Assembly: GCA_934636425.1 (NCBI GenBank)
Contig: CAKUAV010000043.1
Location: 1-18,499 of the forward strand
Length of the DNA stretch: 18,499 bases
Source: an uncultured Clostridia bacterium
Lineage (GTDB): Bacteria; Bacillota; Clostridia; Christensenellales; Aristaeellaceae
Direction: 5' to 3'
Shown here piece by piece: positions 6,846-13,877 of this stretch. Positions within the stretch are counted from its first letter, which is position 1; each line of letters begins with the position of its first letter. Below the pieces are notes generated by a model. The model worked only from the letters and a program-made list of their open reading frames with translations, had not been told where the DNA came from and searched no databases. The translations under genes were made by a program, and so were the position numbers.

Positions 6846-8579
6846 TTATTTTTCGATCGCCGCCTTGCGGCTGGTGATCTCGCGGATGATCTTCGGGTCG
6901 AACTTCGCGCGGCGATCGTAGTAGTACAGGCCGTTGCGCTCCTGCTCAACGTCGGTCAGCTGCGTATAGCAGAAGCCCATGTGATGCGGGTTGTCCAGCA
7001 GCGCGTCGGTCAGTCCGCGATAGCGCGCGATGAACTCCTCCTCCGTCTGCGGCCCCTTGCCATAGCTCCAGCCCGCCTCGTTCTCCGGATTCCAGCCGAT
7101 GCCGCCGTACTCGCTCACGAACACCGGCTGCCCCTCGTAATGCTGGCGCGGACGGGACGCGTCCTTGCCGAATTGGTCGTATATGACCTCCGCGTCCGGC
7201 GCATAGCGCGCACGGTAGACCGCCGGGTCGGATTCGTAATCGTGCGTGTCGAATATGTCGGTCTCGACGTGTATGCCGCCGCTGGTGTCGATGCAGGGGC
7301 GGGTGGGATCGATCGCCTTGGTCACGCGGTAGGTCGTGCGCATTGTGGCGGTGCGCTGGCCGTTGTTCTCTTCATTCCATGTCTCGTTCCACGGGCACCA
7401 GCCCACGATCGAGGGCGCGCTGTAGTCGCGATGCAGCGCCTCGACCCACTCGTCCAGGAACACGGGCAGTATCCAGCCGTCCTTGGGATCCGCGCCCCAG
7501 CTGGCCATTTCGCCCCAGCACAGATAGCCCAGCCGGTCGGCCCAGTACAGGAAGCGCGGCTCGAACACCTTCTGGTGCAGGCGCGCGCCGTTGAAGCCCA
7601 TGGCGAGGGAGCGCTCGATGTCGCCCCTCAGCTCGTCGTCGGTGGGCGCGGTGTATATGCCGTCGGGATAGAAGCCCTGATCGAGAATCAGCCGCTGGAA
7701 CACGCTGCGCCCGTTGATCAGGCACTTCATGCCGTCGAAGCTGATCGTGCGCAGGCCGAAATAGCTCTTCATCTCGTCGACGATCTCGCCGTCCCTGCGC
7801 AGCGTGAGCTGGAGATCGTACAGATTGCCCTCGCCGACATTCCAGTAATGCGGGTTTTCGATCAGCATGAGCAGGCGCGCCGCATTGCCGCAGGCCTCGG
7901 CCTCCAGCTCCGTCTCGTATTCGCCCTCAAAGCTGGCGCGCGCAGAGAGGGAAACGCCCTTCACGTCGCCGTCCAGCTCCGCCTCGATCAATACGCTGTT
8001 GTTCACCGCGTCGGGCGTGAGGCGCACGTTCTTAATGCGCGTTTCATTCGTCCACTCCAGCCACACGGTCTGCCATATGCCGGTCGTGCGGGTGTAGGAG
8101 CAGCCGTGGGAGTGATAGAGGCAGCTCTGCTTGCCGTAGGGCTGATGGCCGCCGCGCAGATCGTCGTCCGCGCAGACCACGATTGTGTTCTCGCCCAGAC
8201 AGAGCGCCTTTGTGATCTCAAACTGGAAGCCCACATAGCCGCCGCGGTGCGTGCCGACGCTCACGCCGTTGATCCACACCTCGCAGGCGTAGTCGACCGC
8301 GCCGAAATTGAGAAAGACGCGCTTGCCCGCCGCCTCTTTGGGCAGCGTGAATGTGCGCCTGTACCATACGGCGGCCATGAAGTCGACGTATTCCACGCCG
8401 GAGAGCCTGCTTTCCGGGCAGAAGGGCACTGTGATTTTGCCTTCGAGCTTTTCCTTCTGGACAAGCCCGCGCGCGCGTCCGGACGCGCCGTGATCGATTT
8501 CAAACTGCCACTGACCGTTTAAGTTCATCCAGCCGTCGCGCACAAACTGCGGGCGGGGATATTCTGGCCTTGGAATCAT
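6846..8579 (-). CDS. Glycoside hydrolase family 2 protein
   Basis: GH2 enzymes are retaining exo-acting beta-galactosidases, beta-glucuronidases or beta-mannosidases. The 577-aa product has an N-terminal jelly-roll sugar-binding domain (about 1-180, including VWINGVSVGTHRGGY), an immunoglobulin-like domain (about 182-280) and a TIM barrel (about 285-577). The acid/base lies in WCPWNETW (N398-E399) and the nucleophile is E490 in VFVSEYGG. No signal peptide is seen, so it is probably cytoplasmic and acts on imported oligosaccharides. ATG at 8579 follows GGGAGG at 8 bases; an in-frame codon at 8612 has no ribosome-binding site. It is divergent from the MFS gene at 8850, a likely uptake partner. 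Substrate specificity is not readable from motifs. It lacks the large C-terminal domain of LacZ-type enzymes. Confidence 0.93.
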   Translation of the reverse strand: MIPRPEYPRPQFVRDGWMNLNGQWQFEIDHGASGRARGLVQKEKLEGKITVPFCPESRLSGVEYVDFMAAVWYRRTFTLPKEAAGKRVFLNFGAVDYACEVWINGVSVGTHRGGYVGFQFEITKALCLGENTIVVCADDDLRGGHQPYGKQSCLYHSHGCSYTRTTGIWQTVWLEWTNETRIKNVRLTPDAVNNSVLIEAELDGDVKGVSLSARASFEGEYETELEAEACGNAARLLMLIENPHYWNVGEGNLYDLQLTLRRDGEIVDEMKSYFGLRTISFDGMKCLINGRSVFQRLILDQGFYPDGIYTAPTDDELRGDIERSLAMGFNGARLHQKVFEPRFLYWADRLGYLCWGEMASWGADPKDGWILPVFLDEWVEALHRDYSAPSIVGWCPWNETWNEENNGQRTATMRTTYRVTKAIDPTRPCIDTSGGIHVETDIFDTHDYESDPAVYRARYAPDAEVIYDQFGKDASRPRQHYEGQPVFVSEYGGIGWNPENEAGWSYGKGPQTEEEFIARYRGLTDALLDNPHHMGFCYTQLTDVEQERNGLYYYDRRAKFDPKIIREITSRKAAIEK

Positions 8580-8632
8580 GTCGATAACCTCCCGTGTGCG
8601 TATATGGGACATTCGCCCAATAAACCATCCCT

Positions 8633-8641
8633 ATTATAGCA
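8633..8641 (-). promoter_or_regulatory. Extended -10 promoter of the GH2 gene
   Basis: On the minus strand, TATGCTATAAT carries a perfect -10 and the TGn extension. The -35 at 17 bp is poor (TTTTCT), consistent with an extended -10 promoter or an activated one. It gives a leader of roughly 45 to 50 nt before ATG 8579. Confidence 0.65.
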
Positions 8642-8703
8642 TAGCGTTCGGCGCAAGAAAAGAGGGTTTTGACGGAATCCGATACAAAAAATCGCGCGGT
8701 CAG

Positions 8704-8720
8704 GGCAATGATCGCTTGCC
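8704..8720. promoter_or_regulatory. Inverted repeat overlapping the MFS promoter, possible operator
   Basis: GGCAA and TTGCC flank a 7-bp centre (TGATCGC). The right arm overlaps the -35 of the MFS promoter, where a repressor would block transcription. The arms are short, so this is tentative. Confidence 0.3.
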
Positions 8721-8743
8721 TTTCGCGGGATGTATGCTATAAT
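8716..8743 (+). promoter_or_regulatory. Sigma-A promoter of the MFS transporter gene
   Basis: -35 TTGCCT (8716-8721), 16-bp spacer ending in TGC, -10 TATAAT (8738-8743). The predicted leader before ATG 8850 is about 100 nt. Confidence 0.75.
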
Positions 8744-8849
8744 GATAAAGCGTGTCTCAAGAGCGGGCGGCGAACGGCCCTTCGCCTTTGATGGCGCGCG
8801 CCATGCTCTTTGCCAAAGAAAAAAACAGACGCTGCGGGAGGATACACAC

Positions 8850-10139
8850 ATGAAGCGAAGCGGCGCGCGCACACGGCGCGCCTATATCGTCGAGGCTCTT
8901 CTGGAATACATGGTATCGCTGCTGGTGACCGGCGCGTTTCTGGCCGCCATACTCAAGCAGGTGGGCGTGTCCGACGCGCTGACCGGCGTCGTGTCGTCGT
9001 TCATATCCTTCGCCTGCGTGGCGCAGCTCTTCTCGAGCCTGATCGTGAAGAAGGGCGGCTCGGTGAAAAGGCGCATGCTCGTCCTCGCGCTGATCAACGA
9101 GCTGATGTTTTCGACGCTCTACATCATTCCCTTCGTGCCGCTGGGGCAGAATGTCAAGACGGCGCTGTTCGTCGTGATGATACTGGGCGCGTATCTGATA
9201 CTCAACCTCACAACGCCGGTCAAGTACAAGTGGCTCATGAGCTTCGTCGGCGCGAACGAGCGCGGCCGCTTCACCGCCAACAAGGAGATCGTCTCGCTGA
9301 TCGGCGGCATGCTGTTCACGCTGGGCATGGGGCGGCTGGTGGACTGCTGCAAGGAAATCGGCCGCGAGCAGACCGGCTTCATACTCTGCGGCGCGACAAT
9401 GGTCGCCGTGTCGCTTCTGCACATGGTCTCGATCCTGCTGTGCGACGACGAGCCGGAAAACGCGCCCCGCCCGCAGGGCGACAATCAGCTGAGGGCGATC
9501 TTTTCGATGATCGCGGGCAACAGGACGCTGAGAAAGCTGCTGCTCCTCGACATATTGTGGAAGACGGCCATCTATATCTCCACACCCTATTACGGCACCT
9601 ATCTGATCGGCGAGCTGGGCTTTTCGCTCACGTTCGTCTCGGCGCTGGGCGTCGTCTACGGCCTGGTGCGCGCGCTGGCCTCGCCGCAGTGCGGCCGCAT
9701 CGCCGACCGGCGCGGCTGGTCGAGCCTGCTGACGCTGTGCCTGATCGTGGCGGCGGCGGGCTTTCTGGTCAATGTATTCACGCGCCCGGAGAGCCGGATG
9801 CTCTATCTGGCGCACTATGTGCTCTACGCCGCGTCCATGGCCGGCATCAACAGCGGCCTGACCAACATCACATACGACTATATCGACGAGGGCTGTTTTG
9901 CGCAGGCGATGGGCGCGCGCAACGCGGTGAGCGGCATTGTGGGCTTTCTGGCCTCGCTCTTGGGCGGCGCGATCGTGAGCCGCATTCAGGCGGCCGGCAA
10001 CACGCTCTTCGGCCTGAACGTCTACGCGCAGCAGGTCAACTCGGCGATCACATTCGCGCTTCTCATCGCGCTTCTGGCCTATACGCGCCTCGTCATCGCC
10101 AGAATGCCGCGCCTTTCGGGCGAAAAGAGCGCCTCGTGA
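8850..10139 (+). CDS. Major facilitator superfamily transporter
   Basis: This 429-aa polytopic membrane protein has about twelve predicted hydrophobic segments in two halves split by a polar loop (about 198-215, DDEPENAPRPQG). GRIADRRG (282-289) matches the MFS loop motif GxxxDRxG between two helices of the second half. GRFTANKE near residue 139 is a polar loop in the first half. ATG at 8850 follows GGGAGGA. An upstream in-frame ATG at 8730 overlaps the -10 box, so it cannot be used from this promoter. The gene is divergent from a GH2 hydrolase, suggesting import of the oligosaccharide or glycoside that enzyme cleaves (inference). The substrate is not identifiable. No terminator is evident before the secG promoter. 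Confidence 0.88.
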   Translation: MKRSGARTRRAYIVEALLEYMVSLLVTGAFLAAILKQVGVSDALTGVVSSFISFACVAQLFSSLIVKKGGSVKRRMLVLALINELMFSTLYIIPFVPLGQNVKTALFVVMILGAYLILNLTTPVKYKWLMSFVGANERGRFTANKEIVSLIGGMLFTLGMGRLVDCCKEIGREQTGFILCGATMVAVSLLHMVSILLCDDEPENAPRPQGDNQLRAIFSMIAGNRTLRKLLLLDILWKTAIYISTPYYGTYLIGELGFSLTFVSALGVVYGLVRALASPQCGRIADRRGWSSLLTLCLIVAAAGFLVNVFTRPESRMLYLAHYVLYAASMAGINSGLTNITYDYIDEGCFAQAMGARNAVSGIVGFLASLLGGAIVSRIQAAGNTLFGLNVYAQQVNSAITFALLIALLAYTRLVIARMPRLSGEKSAS

Positions 10140-10173
10140 GCGCATAAACATAAATATTCACACAATTCAGGGC

Positions 10174-10202
10174 TTGTCAGACGGACAAAAGAATGGTATA
10201 AT
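10174..10202 (+). promoter_or_regulatory. Sigma-A promoter of secG
   Basis: -35 TTGTCA (10174-10179), 17-bp spacer, -10 TATAAT (10197-10202). Spacing and both hexamers are close to consensus. Confidence 0.88.
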
Positions 10203-10259
10203 GATCTTGTTTTGAAATAGGCGGCGGCTGTCCGGCTGCCCGAAGGAGGACATCGTTTT

Positions 10260-10496
10260 ATGAAAGCGTTCCTGGTTATCACCCAGATTCTTCTGGTCAT
10301 TGACGTCATCGTGCTGGTTGCCTCCGTGCTGATGCAGCAGGGCAACAGCGCCGGTCTGGGCGCCATCGGCGGCGCTGCCGAAACCTTCCTGGACAAAAAT
10401 AAGGCCAAGAGCGTTGAGGGCAAGCTGGAACTGGTCACGAAGATCACCGCGGCCGTGTTCGTCGTGCTCTCCATTCTGATGACTGCGCTTCAGTAA
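10260..10496 (+). CDS. secG: Preprotein translocase subunit SecG
   Basis: SecG is the small accessory subunit of the SecYEG channel and supports SecA-driven export. The 78-aa product has the usual architecture: a first membrane helix (about 4-24), the SVLMQQGNSAGLGAIGGAAETF loop with its conserved Q-rich and glycine-rich motif, a short DKNKAK segment, and a second helix (about 58-77). ATG at 10260 follows AAGGAGGA. It sits alone between its own promoter and a terminator. In many Firmicutes secG precedes rnr and smpB, which are absent here. Confidence 0.95.
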   Translation: MKAFLVITQILLVIDVIVLVASVLMQQGNSAGLGAIGGAAETFLDKNKAKSVEGKLELVTKITAAVFVVLSILMTALQ

Positions 10497-10523
10497 TTCG
10501 GCGCTTGATTGCTGGCTGAGGGG

Positions 10524-10552
10524 AGCCGTGGCGTATGTCGCGGCTTCTTTTT
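10524..10552 (+). terminator. Rho-independent terminator of secG
   Basis: AGCCGTGGC and GTCGCGGCT form a 9-bp stem with G-T pairs around GTAT, followed by TCTTTTTG. It lies 28 bases after the secG stop. Confidence 0.85.
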
Positions 10553-10704
10553 GTGATTATATGTTAAAAGTATTAAACCGGGTGGTATGGCGATGGTAAA
10601 AGCTGACTTAAAAATTGCAAAGATGCGACCTTCCCCGCGCTGAATGTCGGTTTATGCGTTAACGTGCGACAAAACTTCGACATTGCGGCGGGGGGGTGAG
10701 GGCT

Positions 10705-12141
10705 ATGGCGGATATTGCGGTATTTATACGGGATTTCATGCGGGAGCATCGGCTGACCGCAAAGAAACTGGCGGCGCTCATCGGCCTGCGCAGCGCGGCG
10801 GCGCTTCAGCAGCTGGCCGCGGGCAAGGGCGACGGCGCGGATGCGGTGGAGTTCGAGCAGGCGATGGTGCGCAATTTCGTTTTGACGGCGGCCGAGCGCG
10901 AGGAGCTGGGGCGCTGCGTCATGGCGGCGGCGGCCGACAGCGAGGGCGACGTCGTCAGGACGCGCGAGATGTGGGCGTATCTGCGCGGCGAAACGCTTGA
11001 AAAGGGCAGCTTTTATCTGGAAACGCCCAGCACAGGGGCGGTCACGACGCTGCGCGAGCGCTATGCCCGCGCAAAGAGTCTGCGCATCACGCTGCTCAAC
11101 ACGCCCTATTCGACGATCTATCCCGAGCTGGAGTGGCTCATGAAGGAGCGCGACGCGCATATCGATCACTATGTGACCGCGGACGACGACGACGCGCGCA
11201 CAATCCGGCTGACCAGCGACGTTCGCCGCCCGATCATGTATCCCAACTACGAGTGCTATGTGCGCGTCGAGGAGAAAAACGAGCAGTGCTGCTACGGCCT
11301 TGCGCGCGCCGATCTGATGATCTGCGCATGGGAGGACGGCGATGGCGAACTGTGGCGCGATCTGATCGTGTTCACGGCGCCGGACCGCGCGCGGCTGATG
11401 GCGCGCCCGGGCGTGGCGGGGCTCATGAACGCCATAGGCATTGAAAAGGAAAAGTACATGCGCATAAAGCGCAGCTATCATGGCGTCGGTTCGCTGGACG
11501 ACTATGTGCATATGGTCGAGACCTATGCGGAGATGGAGCGCGACAGCGCGATATACGCCATCAAGCCCGATCTGTGCGTCACCTCCGTGCCGCCGGACAC
11601 GCTGCGCGACGCGGCGCTCTCGGGCGGCATGATGACCATGAACGACGAGACCGAGCAGGCCATAGAGCGGCTCACGCGGCTTTTCGAGCAGAGATACGCC
11701 AATTTCGAGCAGAAGCGCAAGCGGACGTGGATCTTCCTCAAGCGCGACGCCATGGAGCGCTTTGCGCGCACCGGCCTGTTGAGCGGCCACTTCTGGGGGC
11801 TGCGCCCGTTTACGCCGGAGGAGCGGCGGCGCATACTGGCCGAGCAGCTGCGCATCATGCGGGTCAATCCCGGCTACAGGCTGTTCTTCCTGCGCGGCGA
11901 CTGCGGCGTCCGGGACATCGACGTGTGCAGCTGCGAGCGCTTCGGCACGCTGATTTCAAACGGCAGCACCGACTACGATCTCAGCAATGGCTACACAGAG
12001 GTGCTGCTCGGGCACAAAAAGTTCACGCGCCTCTTCGAGAGCTTTGTGCAGGAGAAGCTGCTCGCCCAGAGCAGCGGCGAGCAGGAGACGCGCTCCATCA
12101 TCAAAAATCTGATCGCCATCGCCGCGGAGGAGGGCGACTGA
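10705..12141 (+). CDS. Orphan protein with helix-turn-helix-like N-terminus
   Basis: I do not recognise this 478-aa protein. Residues about 1-58 (IRDFMREHRLTAKKLAALIGLRS... EFEQAMVRNF) look like an XRE-type DNA-binding fold: LTAKKLAALIG fits helix 2, and the segment AAALQQLAAGKG fits the recognition helix and turn. The remaining 400 residues are soluble, mixed alpha/beta, with a cysteine cluster (CGVRDIDVCSCERFG, about 395-415) and a charged C-terminus; I see no membrane helices, ATPase or nuclease motif. ATG at 10705 is preferred over GTG at 10696, which directly abuts the G-rich ribosome-binding region. The coding frame is supported by length and composition and by a terminator 7 bases after the stop. 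A sensory or effector-binding regulator is plausible but unproven; no neighbour points to its target. Confidence 0.75.
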   Translation: MADIAVFIRDFMREHRLTAKKLAALIGLRSAAALQQLAAGKGDGADAVEFEQAMVRNFVLTAAEREELGRCVMAAAADSEGDVVRTREMWAYLRGETLEKGSFYLETPSTGAVTTLRERYARAKSLRITLLNTPYSTIYPELEWLMKERDAHIDHYVTADDDDARTIRLTSDVRRPIMYPNYECYVRVEEKNEQCCYGLARADLMICAWEDGDGELWRDLIVFTAPDRARLMARPGVAGLMNAIGIEKEKYMRIKRSYHGVGSLDDYVHMVETYAEMERDSAIYAIKPDLCVTSVPPDTLRDAALSGGMMTMNDETEQAIERLTRLFEQRYANFEQKRKRTWIFLKRDAMERFARTGLLSGHFWGLRPFTPEERRRILAEQLRIMRVNPGYRLFFLRGDCGVRDIDVCSCERFGTLISNGSTDYDLSNGYTEVLLGHKKFTRLFESFVQEKLLAQSSGEQETRSIIKNLIAIAAEEGD

Positions 12142-12147
12142 ACCACC

Positions 12148-12186
12148 AGCGCAGACGGGAAAACGCACCCGTCCGCGCTGTTTTTG
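12148..12186 (+). terminator. Rho-independent terminator of the helix-turn-helix gene
   Basis: AGCGCAGACGGG and CCCGTCCGCGCT form a 12-bp stem with one mismatch around AAAACGCA, followed by GTTTTTG. Confidence 0.93.
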
Positions 12187-12237
12187 CGTCCGCTCATCGC
12201 GCCGCGCGCCGGCGTTCCCTCATCCCTCCCGCGCGTT

Positions 12238-12925
12238 CATCAACCGCCGCATATCACAGTCGCCGCGAGCCATCCCGCAACCGCCATTCGTCTTTCATCA
12301 CCCGCTGCATATCGCAGTCGCCGCGCCCCCTCCCGCAATCACCATCTGCCTTTCGGCACGCGCCGCATACCACAGTCGCTGCGAGCCGCTCCGCAATCGC
12401 ACCCGTCTCTCATCAGCCGCCGCATACCGCAGTCGCCGCGAGCCATTTCAAAAGCGCATTCGTCTTTCGGCAACAATCGCCATCCCACAACTGCCACCCG
12501 TCTTACATCAACCGCCGCATACCGCAGTCGCCGCCTGTTTGCCTCTTATGTGCTTTTTGCATTTCAGCGGCAGGCATTGTCCCACAACCGCCATCCATCT
12601 TTCACCACACGCTGCGAGCCGCCCCGCAATCGCCCCGTCTTTCCGCACCCGCCGCATATCGCAGTCGCCGCGTCCCTCCCGCAACCACCATTCGTCTTTC
12701 ACCCGCCGCCAATTGCAGTCGCCGCGAGCCGCTCCGCAACCGCACCCGTCTCTCATCAACCGCCGCATACCACAGTCGCCGCGCCCCCTCCCGCAAGCGC
12801 ACCCGTCTCTCATCAACCGCCGCATATCGCAACCACCGCGAGCCACCCCGCAACCACCCAGTCTTTCAGCACGCGCCGCATATCGCAGTCGCTGCGCGCC
12901 GCCCCGCAACTTCACATTCAGCGCA
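12238..12925. repeat. Tandem array, about ten units of 57/58 bp
   Basis: Units are anchored on GCATAYCGCAGTCGCCGCG at 12249, 12307, 12365, 12422, 12517, 12654, 12708 (degenerate), 12765, 12822 and 12878. Steps are 58, 58, 57, 95, 137, 54, 57, 57 and 56 bp, so the middle (about 12440-12640) is disrupted by degenerate or partial units and a T-rich insert near 12534-12570. After the anchor each unit has AGCC, CCGCAAYC, CCGTCTTTC or CCCGTCTCTCATCA. The plus strand is strongly C over G. The array fills the gap between two convergent terminators and cannot easily be leader sequence for either gene. Frames are open by composition only. It is not CRISPR, because neighbouring units are similar along their whole length. 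Confidence 0.92.
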
Positions 12926-12968
12926 TTGCGCCCTGCCGCAGCCGCGCAGATCATCCTCAGCGCAAAGA

Positions 12969-13011
12969 AAAGCGCCGCCCCATCCCACATTCGTGAGACG
13001 GACGGCGCTTT
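12969..13011 (-). terminator. Rho-independent terminator of the trxA-rhodanese operon
   Basis: On the minus strand, AAAGCGCCG pairs with CGGCGCTTT across a long loop with further inner pairing, followed by TCTTTG. It starts 2 bases after the rhodanese stop codon. Confidence 0.75.
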
Positions 13012-13013
13012 CG

Positions 13014-13337
13014 TCATGCGTAGACCTTTTCGCCCTCGTAGTCTATGATGCCGCCGATGTTCACGGCGTTTATGTAGCCCGTTTCGCGCAGCCGGCTCTC
13101 GGCCAGGCCGCTCCTGCGCCCGCTGCGGCAGTAGAGAAACAGCGGCCTCATGCGCTCGGGATAGCGCGCGGCGATTTCGTCGATGCGCTCGAGCGGAATA
13201 TTGACCGCGCCCGGTATGTGCCCGGCGGCGTATTCATCCTCGCTGCGCACGTCGACGAGCGCGGCGTTTTCGGTGGCCTTCAGCGTTTCCAGACAGGCGT
13301 TTATGTCCAGCCCGGCCAGCTCTTTTGCAAGGTTCAT
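13014..13337 (-). CDS. Single-domain rhodanese-like protein
   Basis: Rhodaneses carry sulfane sulfur as a persulfide on an active-site cysteine. The 107-aa protein shows the family pattern: LVDVRSEDEYAAGHIPGAVNIPLE (27-50) and the loop LYCRSGRRSG, with C70 as the persulfide cysteine. The ATG at 13337 follows GAAGGGA. It is the second gene of a two-gene operon, 25 bp after trxA, and shares its promoter. Pairing with thioredoxin fits a reductant that removes the persulfide sulfur (inference). A specific donor or acceptor is not evident. The frame is open further upstream, but that part is out of frame with trxA and is not coding. Confidence 0.93.
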   Translation of the reverse strand: MNLAKELAGLDINACLETLKATENAALVDVRSEDEYAAGHIPGAVNIPLERIDEIAARYPERMRPLFLYCRSGRRSGLAESRLRETGYINAVNIGGIIDYEGEKVYA

Positions 13338-13362
13338 GACGGTCGTCCCTTCGCGCTCTCTC

Positions 13363-13674
13363 TTACTTTTCCAGCAGCGCCTCGATCTCGGCGCGCGGGC
13401 GATAGCCGACGGACTGCGCGGCGATGTCGCCGTTTTTGAACACAATGACGGTGGGTATGCTGGCGATGCCAAAGCGCACGGCCAGCTCGCCCTCATCGTC
13501 CACATTGACCTTGCCGACCTTGATGTCGCTGCGGCTCTCGGCGATCTCCTCGATGATGGGCGCGAGCATGCGGCACGGGCCGCACCATGTCGCCCAGAAG
13601 TCGACCAGCACGGGCTTGTCCGAGGCGAGCACCTCCTGATCGAAGTTTTTATTGGTGATGGTGATTTCAGCCAT
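13363..13674 (-). CDS. trxA: Thioredoxin
   Basis: This is a small cytoplasmic dithiol oxidoreductase. The 103-aa product has the classic FWATWCGPC active site (C31, C34), the buried D25 in LVDFW, the cis-proline P74 in ASIPT, and GYRPRAEIEALLEK at the C-terminus. Length and motif spacing are typical of TrxA. ATG at 13674 follows AAAGGA about 11 bases upstream. It is first in an operon with a rhodanese; no thioredoxin reductase is nearby. The genome may hold other thioredoxins, so the symbol describes the family rather than a proven principal copy. Confidence 0.96.
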   Translation of the reverse strand: MAEITITNKNFDQEVLASDKPVLVDFWATWCGPCRMLAPIIEEIAESRSDIKVGKVNVDDEGELAVRFGIASIPTVIVFKNGDIAAQSVGYRPRAEIEALLEK

Positions 13675-13721
13675 GATCGTATCATCCTTTCGTGGGGCGG
13701 CGCGCCCCTTCTTTCATATAT

Positions 13722-13727
13722 ATTGTA
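13722..13727 (-). promoter_or_regulatory. Extended -10 promoter of trxA
   Basis: On the minus strand TGGTACAAT gives a near-consensus -10 with TGn. The -35 (GTTTCA at 16 bp) is weak. The leader is about 40 to 45 nt. Confidence 0.6.
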
Positions 13728-13833
13728 CCAGATTGCGCGCGCCTGAAACGCCTTTTCACAAATTTTTCAAATGCGACGGCGGCGCCGCGCGAAGAAATAA
13801 CGAAGCGCGGCCTGCTTTGTCATGAAGTCGTGC

Positions 13834-13839
13834 TATAAT
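13834..13839 (+). promoter_or_regulatory. Extended -10 promoter of the lipase-ABC operon
   Basis: GTGCTATAAT has a perfect -10 with TGn. The -35 at 17 bp (CCTGCT) is poor; a TTGTCA at 11 bp is too close. The leader to ATG 13878 is about 32 nt. Confidence 0.65.
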
Positions 13840-13877
13840 CTCTCCATCAGTAAAGACCGGGAAGGGGAGAGACTGTC

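Noticed and set aside
6831..6852. Plus-strand intrinsic terminator (GC hairpin followed by TTATTTTT)
   Set aside because: The T run is the complement of the last GH2 codons and no plus-strand gene precedes it. The hairpin is better explained by its identical copy after the permease stop.
8757..10151. Long antisense open frames opposite the MFS, GH2, rhaA, Gfo/Idh and ABC genes
   Set aside because: They are compositional shadows of high-GC coding sequence; their translations are low-complexity Arg/Ala/His-rich and match nothing.
10573..10704. Promoter for the helix-turn-helix gene
   Set aside because: AT-rich stretches near 10560-10580 give no -35/-10 pair with acceptable spacing, so none is annotated.
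12184..12996. Open frames on both strands through the 57/58-bp array
   Set aside because: They result from a C-rich repeat without stop codons. No start signal is present and the region lies beyond terminators on both sides.
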